From contig DDZV01000044.1 of the NCBI GenBank assembly GCA_002346475.1, forward strand, positions 25,085 through 89,084: 64,000 bases of DNA, in the 5' to 3' direction. How positions within the stretch are numbered: the first letter of the stretch is position 1; every line of letters begins with the position of its first letter. A model generated the notes under the pieces. It did not search any database and was not told the origin of the DNA. It worked only from the letters and a program-made list of their open reading frames with translations. Shown here piece by piece: positions 47,340 through 58,530 of this stretch. The position numbers and the translations under genes are program-made. The DNA comes from Acidobacteria bacterium UBA2999 (lineage in GTDB: Bacteria; Acidobacteriota; Vicinamibacteria; Vicinamibacterales; UBA2999).

Positions 47340-48287
47340 ATGGCCAGCGTTTTTAATTTGGTCACGATGAGAAAGACGACAGATGTTGCTAAAAAGGATC
47401 GAACGCCTGCGTATGGGCACCTAACAGTTCGCCTTAAGAGCGAGTTGCCAGAGGTGCAGTTTTCTTTTGAACAACAAAATAAGCGTGTTGGCAATGCTTT
47501 CGGCATTTCAGTTCTTGCCCATGTAGGGTTTTTTCTATTGGTCATTCTGATCGTGAATCTGATGCCAGAACCTATTCGGGTTGCTATGTTGCCAGAACGA
47601 CTCTCTGATGAGATTGTTTGGCTTGCTGTCCCAGGGCCAGGTGGCGGTGGTGGTGGCGGTGGCAATGAGTCACTAGAACTACCTAGAGAAGCAGAATTGC
47701 CAGGCAAAGAAGAATTGAGCGTTCCAGCTATTGAGCCAGAGGAGGTCGCTCTTCAGGACGATGAACCTCAGGAGCCTGATCCTGAGCCAGTCTTGGAACT
47801 TGATATTCCAGCAAAAACAATGGCTGCTGGGGACCTGATCGTTCCAGGCGTGCTTGAAGCTACTAGCGTGTCAGAAGCTCTTTCTCAAGGGTCAGGTACA
47901 AATGGAGGCGCTGGGACTGGAGAAGGAGTTGGTATTGGTTCTGGCGAAGGTTCTGGCCTAGGTCAAGGTTTTGGCGAGGGTACGGGTGGTGGGTTTTACC
48001 GGCCAGGGAGTGGAGTTGAGTTACCAAAAGTCCTACATAAAGTTAAGCCAAACTACACAGCTGGAGCAATGCGTGCCAAAGTGCAGGGTACCGTTTTATT
48101 GGAGTGTGTTGTGCTGTCTAATGGCAGTGTCGGGGATATACGGATTGCCAAATCACTAGATCGTAACTTTGGCCTTGATCAAGAAGCGATGAAAGCTGCT
48201 AGACAGTGGCGTTTTGTTCCAGGAACCAGGTTAGGAGAACCAGTTAATGTTCTTATTGCAATTGAATTGACATTTTCACTACGTTAG
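47340..48287 (+). CDS. tonB: TonB-type energy transducer
   Basis: Links the inner-membrane proton force to outer-membrane TonB-dependent transporters. An N-terminal cytoplasmic segment of about 55 residues is followed by one membrane helix (ISVLAHVGFFLLVILIVNL) and a periplasmic linker. The linker has a run of eight glycines, an acidic Pro/Glu stretch and a Gly-rich block of about 35 residues. The C-terminal TonB fold shows YTAGAMRAKVQGTVLLECVV and RQWRFVPG. The start is uncertain: TTG 47265, ATG 47340 and ATG 47367 are in frame. exbB and exbD are not adjacent. Confidence 0.88.
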   Translation: MASVFNLVTMRKTTDVAKKDRTPAYGHLTVRLKSELPEVQFSFEQQNKRVGNAFGISVLAHVGFFLLVILIVNLMPEPIRVAMLPERLSDEIVWLAVPGPGGGGGGGGNESLELPREAELPGKEELSVPAIEPEEVALQDDEPQEPDPEPVLELDIPAKTMAAGDLIVPGVLEATSVSEALSQGSGTNGGAGTGEGVGIGSGEGSGLGQGFGEGTGGGFYRPGSGVELPKVLHKVKPNYTAGAMRAKVQGTVLLECVVLSNGSVGDIRIAKSLDRNFGLDQEAMKAARQWRFVPGTRLGEPVNVLIAIELTFSLR

Positions 48288-48316
48288 TTTCTCAGAGTTA
48301 TTGCGTAGACATAAAA

Positions 48317-48349
48317 AAACGGCCCGATGGATTTTCCACCGGGCCGTTT
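48317..48349. terminator. Bidirectional terminator between tonB and groL
   Basis: Stem AAACGGCCCG paired with CGGGCCGTTT plus three inner pairs after one mismatch, loop ATTTT. An A-run on the left serves groL on the minus strand and a T-rich right flank serves tonB. Confidence 0.85.
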
Positions 48350-48386
48350 CTGTATCTTAAGATCTGTGCTTTCAATCGATCTGCTA

Positions 48387-50036
<1,650 letters not shown>

Positions 50037-50111
50037 CTAGACTCCATCAGAGCGTAAGGGACAAGCCTCACGCACTTATAACTTCACACTAGTTTTTACT
50101 GCTTACTATTT

Positions 50112-50408
50112 TTACTTACCTTCGATCACGGCTAGGACTTCATCTTCTCGCATGATAAGTAGCTCCTGGCCGTCCATCTTTATCTCTTGACCTGAGTACT
50201 TTCCAAAGAGAATCTTGTCGCCTTCTTTGACGTCAAGCGAAAGTCTCGTTCCGTCGTCATTCTTCTTTCCTTGGCCTGCAGCGATCACCTTACCCTGCTG
50301 GGGTTTTTCTTTAGCTGAGTCAGGAATAATGATCCCACCAATCGTCTGTTCACTTTCATCTTCGAGACGCTCAACAATAATCCGGTCGTGTAACGGTCTA
50401 ACTGACAT
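50112..50408 (-). CDS. groS: Co-chaperonin GroES (10 kDa)
   Basis: Lid of the GroEL chamber. The 98 residues begin [16 protein letters not shown], carry the mobile loop region [21 protein letters not shown] and end with a [26 protein letters not shown] segment. A GGAG lies upstream of the ATG. It is the first gene of the groSL operon. A palindrome about 35 bases upstream (50442-50459) may be an operator; the classical CIRCE element was not found. Confidence 0.97.
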   Translation of the reverse strand: MSVRPLHDRIIVERLEDESEQTIGGIIIPDSAKEKPQQGKVIAAGQGKKNDDGTRLSLDVKEGDKILFGKYSGQEIKMDGQELLIMREDEVLAVIEGK

Positions 50409-50441
50409 ATTCGTCGACTCCAGAATGTCTGGTAGTAGTGA

Positions 50442-50459
50442 TGGGGTGAAATAACCCCA
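50442..50459. promoter_or_regulatory. Palindrome upstream of groSL
   Basis: TGGGGT-GAAATA-ACCCCA, a perfect 6-base inverted repeat with a six-base spacer, 34 bases upstream of the groS start. It could be an operator of a heat-shock regulator other than HrcA. Confidence 0.4.
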
Positions 50460-50574
50460 AGCATAAATAGAACAAAGGTGTTCAAACAGGAGTAACTATT
50501 GACAGGAATAGCTTTACAGTCTGGCCTTTATTCTTACAACAAGGGAACTATTTTATCTATTGGTTAAAATGAGG

Positions 50575-50793
50575 TCAAGGCTTCTTGCGAAGTCGATAAG
50601 AACTAACTTTCCTGCTAAGGGTATTCCTGTGTATTCCAAGCAATTCTGAGGCTCGACCTAGATTTCCATTAACTTTATTGAGCGCTTCTATGATGAAGCG
50701 TTTTTCAAATTCTTGATGGGCATCTTCGTATCGAATGCCTCGATTAATCATTTCAGTAATCAGGCCTTCAAGCTGTTCCCGCATAGCACTCAT
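50575..50793 (-). CDS. Fis-type helix-turn-helix DNA-binding protein
   Basis: A 72-residue protein with an N-terminal helix and the C-terminal Fis/NtrC-type HTH: FEKRFIIEALNKVNGNLGRASELLGIHRNTLSRKVSSYRL. This is close to the DNA-binding end of NtrC-family activators and of Fis itself, but shorter than the 98-residue E. coli Fis. Its ATG overlaps the purC stop (ATGA). It may be a nucleoid-type or local regulator; targets are unknown. Confidence 0.85.
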   Translation of the reverse strand: MSAMREQLEGLITEMINRGIRYEDAHQEFEKRFIIEALNKVNGNLGRASELLGIHRNTLSRKVSSYRLRKKP

Positions 50794-51689
50794 TCGAGCT
50801 CCTGACCAGTGAGGCGTTGGTAAGCTTCTAAATACTTATGTCGTGTGCGTTGAACTACCTTATCAGGCAGTGACGGTACAGGAGGCTTCTTATTCCATTT
50901 TATTTCTTCAAGGTAATCTCTGACGTACTGTTTATCAAAGCTAGGTTGTGCCTTTCCTGGCTGGTATAAATCTTTTGGCCAGTACCTCGATGAGTCTGGA
51001 GTCATAATCTCATCAATTAGCATAATTTCTCCGGTTGGTGTCAAGCCAAATTCAAACTTAGTGTCGGCAAGAATCAACCCACACTCACTAGCATGAGCCA
51101 GTCCATATTCGTAGAGCTGGAGGGTTAAGTCGCAAAGCTGGTGAATTATTTCTTTGCCCACAAGTAGCCCTGCGTCCTCTTCAGTGATGTTAACGTCATG
51201 GCCACTTGTTGCCTTTGTCGCTGGTGTAAAGATAGTTTTTGGGAGACGTTCAGATTCACGTAAACCTAGAGGCAGTTGTACGCCAGAGATTGATCCCGTT
51301 GATTGGTATTCCTTCCAGCCTGACCCTGACAGATAACCGCGTGCTACGCACTCAACTGGAAGTGGTTTTGTCCGGTGGACAAGCATAGAGCGGCCCTTAA
51401 GGGTTGAGGAGTGTTTTCGAAACATGGAGGGATAGTTTTTTGTTTCTAGTCCAATCAAGTGATTAGGGACAATATGTTGAGTTTTAGTAAACCAGAATGC
51501 TGAGAGTTGCGTAAGCACCTTACCTTTGTCCGGGATACCAGAACCGAGCACGTAGTCAAAGGCCGAGATGCGATCTGTCGCGACAATTAAAAGAGAGTCT
51601 TCAGTTTCATAGATATCGCGGACTTTTCCACGGCGGTCAGGGTCAACACCATTTAATTTTGTGCTGAGGAGAGGGCTAGTTTCTGGCAA
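50790..51689 (-). CDS. purC: Phosphoribosylaminoimidazole-succinocarboxamide synthase
   Basis: SAICAR synthase, joining CAIR and aspartate with ATP in purine synthesis. The 299 residues carry GKVRDIYE, ATDRISAFDYVLGSGIPDKGKVL, RGYLSGSGWKEYQ and a KFEFG block, then DEIMTPDSSRYWP. This is the longer, eukaryote-like PurC type. The start is a TTG with AAGGA 9 bases upstream. It is divergent from the flippase-like gene; a TATAAA at 51708-51713 is a possible -10. Confidence 0.95.
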   Translation of the reverse strand: MPETSPLLSTKLNGVDPDRRGKVRDIYETEDSLLIVATDRISAFDYVLGSGIPDKGKVLTQLSAFWFTKTQHIVPNHLIGLETKNYPSMFRKHSSTLKGRSMLVHRTKPLPVECVARGYLSGSGWKEYQSTGSISGVQLPLGLRESERLPKTIFTPATKATSGHDVNITEEDAGLLVGKEIIHQLCDLTLQLYEYGLAHASECGLILADTKFEFGLTPTGEIMLIDEIMTPDSSRYWPKDLYQPGKAQPSFDKQYVRDYLEEIKWNKKPPVPSLPDKVVQRTRHKYLEAYQRLTGQELE

Positions 51690-51728
51690 AAGAAAAAATC
51701 CTTAGTTCTGTAAATTTTATAGTAGCCA

Positions 51729-51746
51729 TGTGATGTATATATCACA
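51729..51746. promoter_or_regulatory. 18-base near-perfect palindrome between purC and the flippase-like gene
   Basis: TGTGATGTATATATCACA, eight of nine pairs matching. The arms TGTGA/TCACA resemble CRP/FNR half-sites but are 8 rather than 6 bases apart. It sits just upstream of a TATAAA -10 candidate for purC. Confidence 0.45.
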
Positions 51747-51816
51747 ACTGCAGTCTCTCAACTGTATAGGCAGGCGACCTTGATATATTCTGTGACCTAA
51801 ATCTAAGTGACGTTTC

Positions 51817-52842
51817 ATGAAATATCAATTGAGAACTTTACTCGTTAGCCTTTTAGGAATTGCTCTACTGGCATGGTTTTTACTGCATGCGAATCTTGCT
51901 GATGTTTTTTATTCGATTCGCGGTGCAAGTATTAGTGCTCTCCTAATGACGATTGTGCCAGTGGTGTTAATTATGCTTGTTAGGAGTGTCCGTTGGCAGT
52001 ATTTGTTGGAACCATTAGGAGAGGCATCATTCCGGGCAATTTTTCGAACAACTATGATTGGACTTGCAGCATCAAATCTTTTGCCTGCCCGCGCAGGTGA
52101 ATTCTTACGCCCTTACCTTTTGGCGCGCCAGGAAGGTCTAAGCGCAACATCTACATTTGCGACTATAGTCATTGAGCGGATACTTGATTTGGTTTCTATA
52201 CTCTTATTGTTGGGCATTTTTGTATTTTTTAGTGGCAGGCATGTTCTTCTTTCACTAAATATGCAGGCAGTTGAGATTTCAGTGATTCTAATAATGATCG
52301 CGACAATTATATTGGGTTTAATAATGTGGCTTTTAGCCTTAAACCCGGATCGTATTGGTCTTTTCGTGTTAAAGGTTACCAGGTATTTTCCTCAAGGTTT
52401 GGCCAGGAGTCTTTCTAAGCTAGCACGGACTTTTAGTGAGGGATTGGCAGTGGTTAGGGCTCCTAGAGTGCTGGTAGCGGCCTTTATTTGCTCAGTGATT
52501 CTTTGGTTTACGATTGCCGTCCAAGTTTATTTAGTAAGTATAGCTTTTGGGATTGATATGCTATTTACTGGGAGCTTCCTGTTGCAGGCAATGCTAGCAA
52601 TAGGGGTTGCAGTTCCAACACCAGGGGCTGTGGGTAGTTTCCATGAGGCTTATCGCATTGGGGCAACCACATTTTTTGGCGCATCAAATGCAGAAGCGGT
52701 AGCAGCTGCGTTGATCTTACATGGAATTTCGTTTATGCCAGTGACCATCTTAGGGATGCTGTTTATGATGCAAGATGGTCTTAGTTTGAATGGATTGTTT
52801 GGCTTGACGAATATGAGAAATCAAAAGAAGGATTTGAATTAA
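51817..52842 (+). CDS. YbhN/UPF0104 (LPG synthase transmembrane) family protein
   Basis: A 341-residue membrane protein with about eight helices, of the lysylphosphatidylglycerol synthase transmembrane family. Family marks are [14 protein letters not shown], the [23 protein letters not shown] segment and [16 protein letters not shown]. Relatives flip or handle lipids and lipid-linked sugars. The catalytic C-terminal domain of true MprF is absent, so this is the membrane part alone. nrdR follows after two bases. Confidence 0.85.
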   Translation: MKYQLRTLLVSLLGIALLAWFLLHANLADVFYSIRGASISALLMTIVPVVLIMLVRSVRWQYLLEPLGEASFRAIFRTTMIGLAASNLLPARAGEFLRPYLLARQEGLSATSTFATIVIERILDLVSILLLLGIFVFFSGRHVLLSLNMQAVEISVILIMIATIILGLIMWLLALNPDRIGLFVLKVTRYFPQGLARSLSKLARTFSEGLAVVRAPRVLVAAFICSVILWFTIAVQVYLVSIAFGIDMLFTGSFLLQAMLAIGVAVPTPGAVGSFHEAYRIGATTFFGASNAEAVAAALILHGISFMPVTILGMLFMMQDGLSLNGLFGLTNMRNQKKDLN

Positions 52843-52844
52843 CA

Positions 52845-53303
52845 ATGAAATGCCCATTCTGTGGACACCTAGGCGATAAGGTTGTTGATTCACGTGAAGG
52901 TAAGGAGGGTGGAGTCATTCGCCGTCGTCGTGAGTGCCTTCAATGTGGTCGCCGATTTACCAGTTATGAACGGATTGATGAAATCCCATGTATGGTAGTC
53001 AAGAAAGACGGTACTCGAGAACGCTTTGAGCGCCAGAAGCTTATAGTTGGCTTGTTAAAAGCTTGCGAGAAGCGTCCAGTTAGCGTGGCAGCAGTTGAGA
53101 GTATTGCTGATCACGTTGAAGCAATGTTGCAGGATCGACCTGAAAAAGAAATGGCAGCATCTGAGATTGGGGCGCTTGTTATGGCTGAACTCAAGAAGCT
53201 TGACGAGGTTGCATACGTACGCTTTGCATCTGTTTACCGTCATTTCAGAGACATTGGTGAATTCATGGATGAGTTGAAGGACCTGCTGAAGGCTAAAGAG
53301 TAA
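52845..53303 (+). CDS. nrdR: Transcriptional repressor NrdR
   Basis: Nucleotide-sensing repressor of ribonucleotide reductase genes. The 152-residue protein has an N-terminal zinc ribbon (MKCPFCGH ... CLQCGRRF) with RRRRE, and an ATP-cone domain from about 49 ([29 protein letters not shown]). Length and motifs are standard. No nrd genes are in the window, so targets are elsewhere. The ATG is 2 bases after the previous stop. Confidence 0.97.
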   Translation: MKCPFCGHLGDKVVDSREGKEGGVIRRRRECLQCGRRFTSYERIDEIPCMVVKKDGTRERFERQKLIVGLLKACEKRPVSVAAVESIADHVEAMLQDRPEKEMAASEIGALVMAELKKLDEVAYVRFASVYRHFRDIGEFMDELKDLLKAKE

Positions 53304-53322
53304 TTAATTTAAGAGTTGCCTA

Positions 53323-55302
53323 ATGGCTGACCAGCTTAGCTCGCTTCCGGTGCGTTCTAACACTTCACATCCAACGCTACAGGCCAGTCTTTCGCCTGAA
53401 GGTCGTGTTCCTCTTCGTGATAACACGCGTTTGCTCCTATTTGGAGTGGGCATCTTAGCCCTAGCCCTAGGGGTACTTTTAGTAATAGTTGGACGCTCTA
53501 CAACTCTTTCCCCAGACTTTCTTTCTGGGTTCGTACTGTACGCGCTAACGGCTACCAATGTTGCTATGCTGGCGGCACTTTCTTTTGTGCTTGCTAGAAA
53601 TATTATCAAGTTGGTAGTGGAGCAAAAGCGTTCATTACCTTTTGCTCGTTTTCGTGCGAAGCTTGTTGCGGCATTGCTTGGTATGACTCTAATACCAGCA
53701 GTGCTGGTTCTGATTGTGGGGAGTGAATTAATTCGAAACAGTGTAGACCGATGGTTTAATGCACCTATGGATGAGGTGCTTAGCTCTGCTAATGCAATTG
53801 CTGGAGATTATTATCAGGAGCGCCGACGACTTGTGTCATTGGAAGCGAATAGATTAGCTCGTGAATTAGCTTCTACAGACTTCAATTTCACCCAGCCTGA
53901 AACCATAAAATCTCTAATTCCATCTATTCAGTTACAGGAGGGTATGACTATTGAAGTTTATCGTCTTGTTCCAAAAATCGCTGGTGAATCTGAGACTGCT
54001 TCCACACTAGAGATAGTAGAGGCTATCAATCCTTTAGTGGGACTCGGAGATTTTCGTACATCAAACAATCTTTTAGCTGAAAAAGTTATTGCTGAATCTT
54101 CAGATTCTCAAATTACTCAACCTGTTGCTGAGGGCGAGCTAATGCAAGTAGCTGTGCCTATCCAGGTTTCTCCGGACACACCAATTCTGGGAGTCGTAAT
54201 TGCGAGTAATTACTTGACTGGACATTTTGCAGGTAGAGCCCGGCACATGACCGAGGCCTACGAGGACTACCAGCAGCTCCGTGTGTTTAAACAGCCATTA
54301 GCTGGTGTCTACTTGTCGTTATTTTTAATGCTCACTCTTCTTATTCTTGTAGCAGCGACTTGGATGGGTCTCTACCTTGCGAAGCGGATAACCCGTCCTG
54401 TTCAAATGTTGGCTGTGGCAGCGAAAGAGATTGGTGCTGGAAATCTTAATCATCGTGTTGTTTTAGAGACAAGCGATGAGTTTGGTTCACTTGTAGATGC
54501 GTTTAATACGATGGCAGGGAAATTAGCTGGCAGTCAGCGTCAATTAATCAAGACAGCTTCTGAGGTAGAACGTAAAAATCGTGAAGTGCAAGACCAGCAA
54601 CGTTCTGTTGAGACTATTTTAATACGTGCACAACGTGCTACTGAATGGCAGGAAGTAGCAAGACGTTTAGCGCATGAAATTAAAAACCCACTTACACCGA
54701 TTCAGCTTTGCACGGAACGGTTACGTCGTCATTTCAGCGATTCAAAAGAAGAAACCCGAAGACTTGTTGATGAATGTGCTTCGACTATTGTTGGTGAAGT
54801 TGAGTCTCTGAAAGATTTAGTTGCTGAGTTTTCCCAGTTTGCAAGGATGCCAGCCCCAAGAATCTCTAGGACTGATCTTAATCAATTGCTAAACGAGACA
54901 CTCTTGCTCTATGAAGGACTTTTTGAAAGCGTGGATTTCAACAAGAATTTTTCAAATAAACTACCAAATTTGATGGTGGACCAAAAGCAAATACGTCGTG
55001 TGGTTATTAATTTGATAGATAACGCAGCTGAGGCGATGAATAGAAGTGGGACTATCGGTATAACGACTGATCATGATACGAGAAAAAATCTAGTTAACAT
55101 CCTCGTAGCTGATAATGGCCCAGGTATTCCAGCTTCCGAAAGAGAAAAATTGTTTTTACCTTATTACTCTACGAAGTTGCGCGGCAGTGGCCTTGGCCTA
55201 GCCATTGTGAACCGTATCGTTATGGACCACGGAGGTCGCATAAACGTTTCTGACAATGAACCACGAGGCACAAAGTTCCTTATTGAGTTGCCGTTGCGAT
55301 GA
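53323..55302 (+). CDS. NtrY-like sensor histidine kinase
   Basis: A 659-residue membrane kinase. Two N-terminal helices (about 40-90) and a third near 115-135 precede an extracytoplasmic region, then a helix near 325-350 leads into a HAMP domain. HisKA with H451 in HEIKNPLTPIQL follows, then the ATPase domain with N (NLIDNAAEAM), DNGPGIP and GSGLGLAI. This is the NtrY layout; NtrY pairs with NtrX and has been linked to nitrogen, redox or envelope control. The response regulator follows 38 bases later. Confidence 0.92.
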   Translation: MADQLSSLPVRSNTSHPTLQASLSPEGRVPLRDNTRLLLFGVGILALALGVLLVIVGRSTTLSPDFLSGFVLYALTATNVAMLAALSFVLARNIIKLVVEQKRSLPFARFRAKLVAALLGMTLIPAVLVLIVGSELIRNSVDRWFNAPMDEVLSSANAIAGDYYQERRRLVSLEANRLARELASTDFNFTQPETIKSLIPSIQLQEGMTIEVYRLVPKIAGESETASTLEIVEAINPLVGLGDFRTSNNLLAEKVIAESSDSQITQPVAEGELMQVAVPIQVSPDTPILGVVIASNYLTGHFAGRARHMTEAYEDYQQLRVFKQPLAGVYLSLFLMLTLLILVAATWMGLYLAKRITRPVQMLAVAAKEIGAGNLNHRVVLETSDEFGSLVDAFNTMAGKLAGSQRQLIKTASEVERKNREVQDQQRSVETILIRAQRATEWQEVARRLAHEIKNPLTPIQLCTERLRRHFSDSKEETRRLVDECASTIVGEVESLKDLVAEFSQFARMPAPRISRTDLNQLLNETLLLYEGLFESVDFNKNFSNKLPNLMVDQKQIRRVVINLIDNAAEAMNRSGTIGITTDHDTRKNLVNILVADNGPGIPASEREKLFLPYYSTKLRGSGLGLAIVNRIVMDHGGRINVSDNEPRGTKFLIELPLR

Positions 55303-55340
55303 CGTTGTTTTTAAAGGCGTAGTTTTGTGTGTAGGGAAAG

Positions 55341-56729
55341 ATGTCCTCTATTTTAATTGTCGATGATGAACCTGGAGTGCGAAGCGCACTTTCTGGAGTC
55401 TTGCGCGATGAAGGATACGACGTAGAGACTGTAGAAAGCGGTGAGGCATGCCTTAATCAACTTGCAAATAAAGTTTTTGACGTAGTGGTACTTGATATTT
55501 GGCTGCCTGGCATGGATGGTCTTGAGATTCTTGGGAAGATGCGAGATCGAAAAGTCAAAGCGCAAGTTGTAATTATTTCTGGCCACGGAAATATTGAATC
55601 AGCGGTTCGTGCCATCAAGATGGGTGCTTTTGATTTTGTTGAAAAGCCACTCTCGCTGGACAAGGCTATCCTTGTTGTTCGTAACGCTCTACGCCAACGT
55701 CGTTTGGAAGTTGAAAACCAGACATTACGAGAACGTATTGATGCTCAGTACACAATCATCGGCGAGAGCGATGCCATTAAGCACCTACGAGAACAGATTT
55801 CAATAGCAGCGCCGACAAACAGTCGTGTTCTTATTTTTGGTGAAAATGGAACTGGCAAAGAGTTAGTTGCACGAAACATTCATATTTTAAGTCATCGTAA
55901 TGACGGACCCTTTGTCGAGGTTAATTGTGCGGCAATCCCAGAGGAACTAATAGAGAGTGAATTGTTTGGGCACGTGCGAGGCGCATTTACCGGAGCCGTC
56001 GAAAACCGTCGGGGGAAATTTGATACTGCCCATGGTGGAACAATTTTTCTTGATGAGATAGGCGATATGAGTCTTAACACACAGGCTAAAGTGCTTCGAG
56101 TGTTGCAAGAACAAGTTATGGAGCCAGTAGGTGGATTGTCTGGTATTCAGGTGGACGCACGTGTACTGACTGCGACAAATAAGGATCTATCAATTGAAAT
56201 TAAAAATCATCGTTTCCGGGAGGACCTCTACTTTAGGCTTAACGTTATTCCAATCTTTGTGCCTCCATTGCGAGACAGGGGGAATGACATTCTAGTAATA
56301 GCTGAGCATTTTATGGTTTCTTTGGCTAAAGAGTACGGACGCAGACCAAAGACTTTTGATAAAGATGCGAAGCTTGTGCTTCGGCAGTGGGCTTGGCCTG
56401 GAAATGTTCGTGAACTCAGGAATGTTATAGAACGACTCATGATTATGGTACCTGGTGAGCGAATTTCCTCACGAGACCTTTTCTTTCTAGACGGTCGTGG
56501 CGATGCTCAAGGAGTAAAGTCTAAGAATTCTTCGGCACCGACACGTTCACTACACGATGCTCGTGAGAAATTTGAACGTGACTATATTCTTCGAGCGTTA
56601 GCATCTCAGAATGGAAATATGTCTAGAGCCGCAGAGTTGCTTGGAGTTGAGAGGAGTAACTTATATCGAAAGATTCGTGGTTTTGGTGTTAGTGCTAGTC
56701 GAAGAGTTGTAAATAATAAAAGCCGCTAA
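55341..56729 (+). CDS. NtrX-like sigma-54 dependent response regulator
   Basis: A 462-residue regulator. The receiver domain has the acidic pair D8/D9 and phospho-acceptor D52. An AAA+ domain follows with GENGTGKE as Walker A, the sigma-54 contact loop GAFTGA (214-219) and FLDEIGDM as Walker B. The C-terminal Fis-type HTH is ASQNGNMSRAAELLGVERSNLYRKI. It would be phosphorylated by the NtrY-like kinase just upstream and activate sigma-54 promoters. Confidence 0.93.
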   Translation: MSSILIVDDEPGVRSALSGVLRDEGYDVETVESGEACLNQLANKVFDVVVLDIWLPGMDGLEILGKMRDRKVKAQVVIISGHGNIESAVRAIKMGAFDFVEKPLSLDKAILVVRNALRQRRLEVENQTLRERIDAQYTIIGESDAIKHLREQISIAAPTNSRVLIFGENGTGKELVARNIHILSHRNDGPFVEVNCAAIPEELIESELFGHVRGAFTGAVENRRGKFDTAHGGTIFLDEIGDMSLNTQAKVLRVLQEQVMEPVGGLSGIQVDARVLTATNKDLSIEIKNHRFREDLYFRLNVIPIFVPPLRDRGNDILVIAEHFMVSLAKEYGRRPKTFDKDAKLVLRQWAWPGNVRELRNVIERLMIMVPGERISSRDLFFLDGRGDAQGVKSKNSSAPTRSLHDAREKFERDYILRALASQNGNMSRAAELLGVERSNLYRKIRGFGVSASRRVVNNKSR

Positions 56730-56731
56730 TA

Positions 56732-57631
56732 TTAGTGAGATTCTTTGAAATGTGTTTCGAGTAGTTGAGTTTTTGAGAAATTTTTAAGCCCTAGTAGATG
56801 TGGTTCAGAACTTGCTAGTGCGGCTTCTGGTATAAGTCCAACAATCTCACTTTCGAGTACGGCAATCTTGTAATGTGTTGCTTCGCGTTGAATTGTCTTG
56901 AAAACTAAGGGCAGTGATGTTTCTTCGTAATTTGTAAGGTTCATGGATACCTGGACGATTCCACGTTCAGGCAATGACACTCCAATGGCTTTTAGATAAC
57001 TAAGACCTCCATTGCTGTGTCGAATTGTCGCTGCAATATTTTTAGCGATTTCAAGACGGCTAGTATTGAGATTAACGTTGTAAGCAATGAGAGGTTTTCT
57101 TGCGCCAATGATTGTTGCTCCGACAGATGGGTGAGGCGAAGATGGCCCAAAATCAGGCATCCATTCAGGCTCTCGCATTTTAGTAGATAAGGTTTCAAAT
57201 CCTCCTCGTCTAATATTTTCAAGATTTTTACGTGTTAAGTTTGTTGCCGCTTCTTCATACAAATAAACAGGGATATTAAATTTCTTAGCAACCTCTTTAG
57301 CAGTGGTTCTGGCCAGTTCGATGCAGTCAGCCATTGTAGAATTTTTTATTGGTATGAAAGGAACAACATCTATTGCTCCAATGCGTGGATGTTCACCTTG
57401 ATGGGAACGGAGGTCGAGGTGGGTAAGTGCATTTTCAAAAAGTAAAATGATTGCAGAATGTAAAGGCGTTTTTTCGCCAACCATTGTTATAACTGATCGA
57501 TGATGAGCACTATCAGAAGAAAAGTCGAGTATACGTAAACCTTGAATCTGACGAAGGTTAAATACCAGCCCAGAAATAATCTCAGGCCTACGACCTTCGC
57601 TTATGTTTGGTACGCATTGAATGACAGTCAT
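56732..57631 (-). CDS. ftcD: Glutamate formimidoyltransferase
   Basis: Transfers formimino groups between glutamate and tetrahydrofolate in histidine degradation. The protein matches the N-terminal (transferase) part of FTCD: CVPNISEGRR at the start, HHRSVITMVG, DLRSHQGEHPRIGAIDVVPFIP, YLYEEAA and PHPSVGATIIGARKPLIAYNVNL. The cyclodeaminase domain is absent, as in many bacteria. The ATG at 57631 (299 residues) was chosen since homologues begin there and TATAGT lies 12 bases upstream; a longer frame to 57733 would overlap the next gene. Confidence 0.88.
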   Translation of the reverse strand: MTVIQCVPNISEGRRPEIISGLVFNLRQIQGLRILDFSSDSAHHRSVITMVGEKTPLHSAIILLFENALTHLDLRSHQGEHPRIGAIDVVPFIPIKNSTMADCIELARTTAKEVAKKFNIPVYLYEEAATNLTRKNLENIRRGGFETLSTKMREPEWMPDFGPSSPHPSVGATIIGARKPLIAYNVNLNTSRLEIAKNIAATIRHSNGGLSYLKAIGVSLPERGIVQVSMNLTNYEETSLPLVFKTIQREATHYKIAVLESEIVGLIPEAALASSEPHLLGLKNFSKTQLLETHFKESH

Positions 57632-57643
57632 TAAGGTGCTTGT

Positions 57644-57649
57644 ACTATA
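57644..57649 (-). promoter_or_regulatory. -10 element of ftcD
   Basis: TATAGT on the minus strand, 12 bases before the ATG at 57631. It supports the shorter ftcD start, with a leader of about 5 bases. Confidence 0.35.
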
Positions 57650-57726
57650 AAGGTTTTCTAATTCGTTGACCGAAGGCAAGTTTTGCTCAATAATCAGCCT
57701 GTTTTCTTCCTTCGCTTTGTTGCTAG

Positions 57727-58530
57727 ATGTCAAATTCTTCGAAAGTTAATCTCGTTTCTGGAAAAGATGTTTTAAACCCTGCAAACAAAGCTTTGCGTGT
57801 TGAGCGCTTACTGTTGACTGGTCTTGATCACTATTTCTCTGGTCAGTACGAGCATGCAATTAATATTTGGACTCGCGTAGCCTTTCTTGATCGTAAGAAT
57901 GATCGAGCACGTGCCTATATAGAACGAGCGAAACGTGCAGTAGCTGAGAGACAGCGTGAATCTGAGGAGCTTCTCCACAGAGGCATAGCTGCTTTTCATA
58001 GGGGTGATTCCAACGAAGCACGTGAACTTATTAATAAGGCCGTGGAGGAGGTAGGTCCTCACGAATTAGCTATTGTATTCCTTGAAAGATTAAATCATTT
58101 TGAGCAGCCTCAAGCGGTTCTACACAGTATGAATAGTAGTTCGAGTGAAGAGAATTCACAGCAGGAGAACTACGTAGTGAAATGCCGTCCTGTGCTGATG
58201 TCAATTCTTGGGGCTCTAGCTGCATTGGCAATAGTGATTCTTTCAGGAATACTTGCTGGTCGTTTAGCTGCCACGTGGTTTATTAGAGAGCCAGCCTTGT
58301 TGCAAGTGGGAACTGAGATACTTTATGCACCACTACCTACAGCGCATCGTTATCAGCTTGTAATTACGCATGTGCGAGAACTTCATGCAAGTGGGAAAGT
58401 TGGGGAGGCCTTAGTATTATTAGACACACTTGATTTGCAGGACAGGTCACGATTAGAGATAGATGAACTTCGTTCTGAATTACAGCGCCAACTATTAGAC
58501 ACTGGGCATGGTGTAGTGAGTTCTCAATGA
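57727..58530 (+). CDS. TPR-like membrane protein
   Basis: A 267-residue protein with tetratricopeptide-like helices (LLLTGLDHYFSGQYEHAINIWTRVAFLD, and ELLHRGIAAFHRGDSNEARELINKAVE) in an N-terminal cytoplasmic domain. One membrane helix (about 158-180) and a C-terminal helical domain with a further TPR-like repeat follow. Probably a scaffold in the inner membrane; partner unknown. Its last 4 bases overlap the RDD-family gene, so the two are probably made together. Confidence 0.7.
   Translation: MSNSSKVNLVSGKDVLNPANKALRVERLLLTGLDHYFSGQYEHAINIWTRVAFLDRKNDRARAYIERAKRAVAERQRESEELLHRGIAAFHRGDSNEARELINKAVEEVGPHELAIVFLERLNHFEQPQAVLHSMNSSSSEENSQQENYVVKCRPVLMSILGALAALAIVILSGILAGRLAATWFIREPALLQVGTEILYAPLPTAHRYQLVITHVRELHASGKVGEALVLLDTLDLQDRSRLEIDELRSELQRQLLDTGHGVVSSQ

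Noticed and set aside
47117..47707. 196-codon minus-strand frame opposite tonB and the YflT-like gene
   Set aside because: Its proline run is simply the complement of the TonB glycine run; no start site.
50409..50574. CIRCE-type heat-shock operator upstream of groS
   Set aside because: No TTAGCACTC-N9-GAGTGCTAA-like repeat is present; only a different palindrome.
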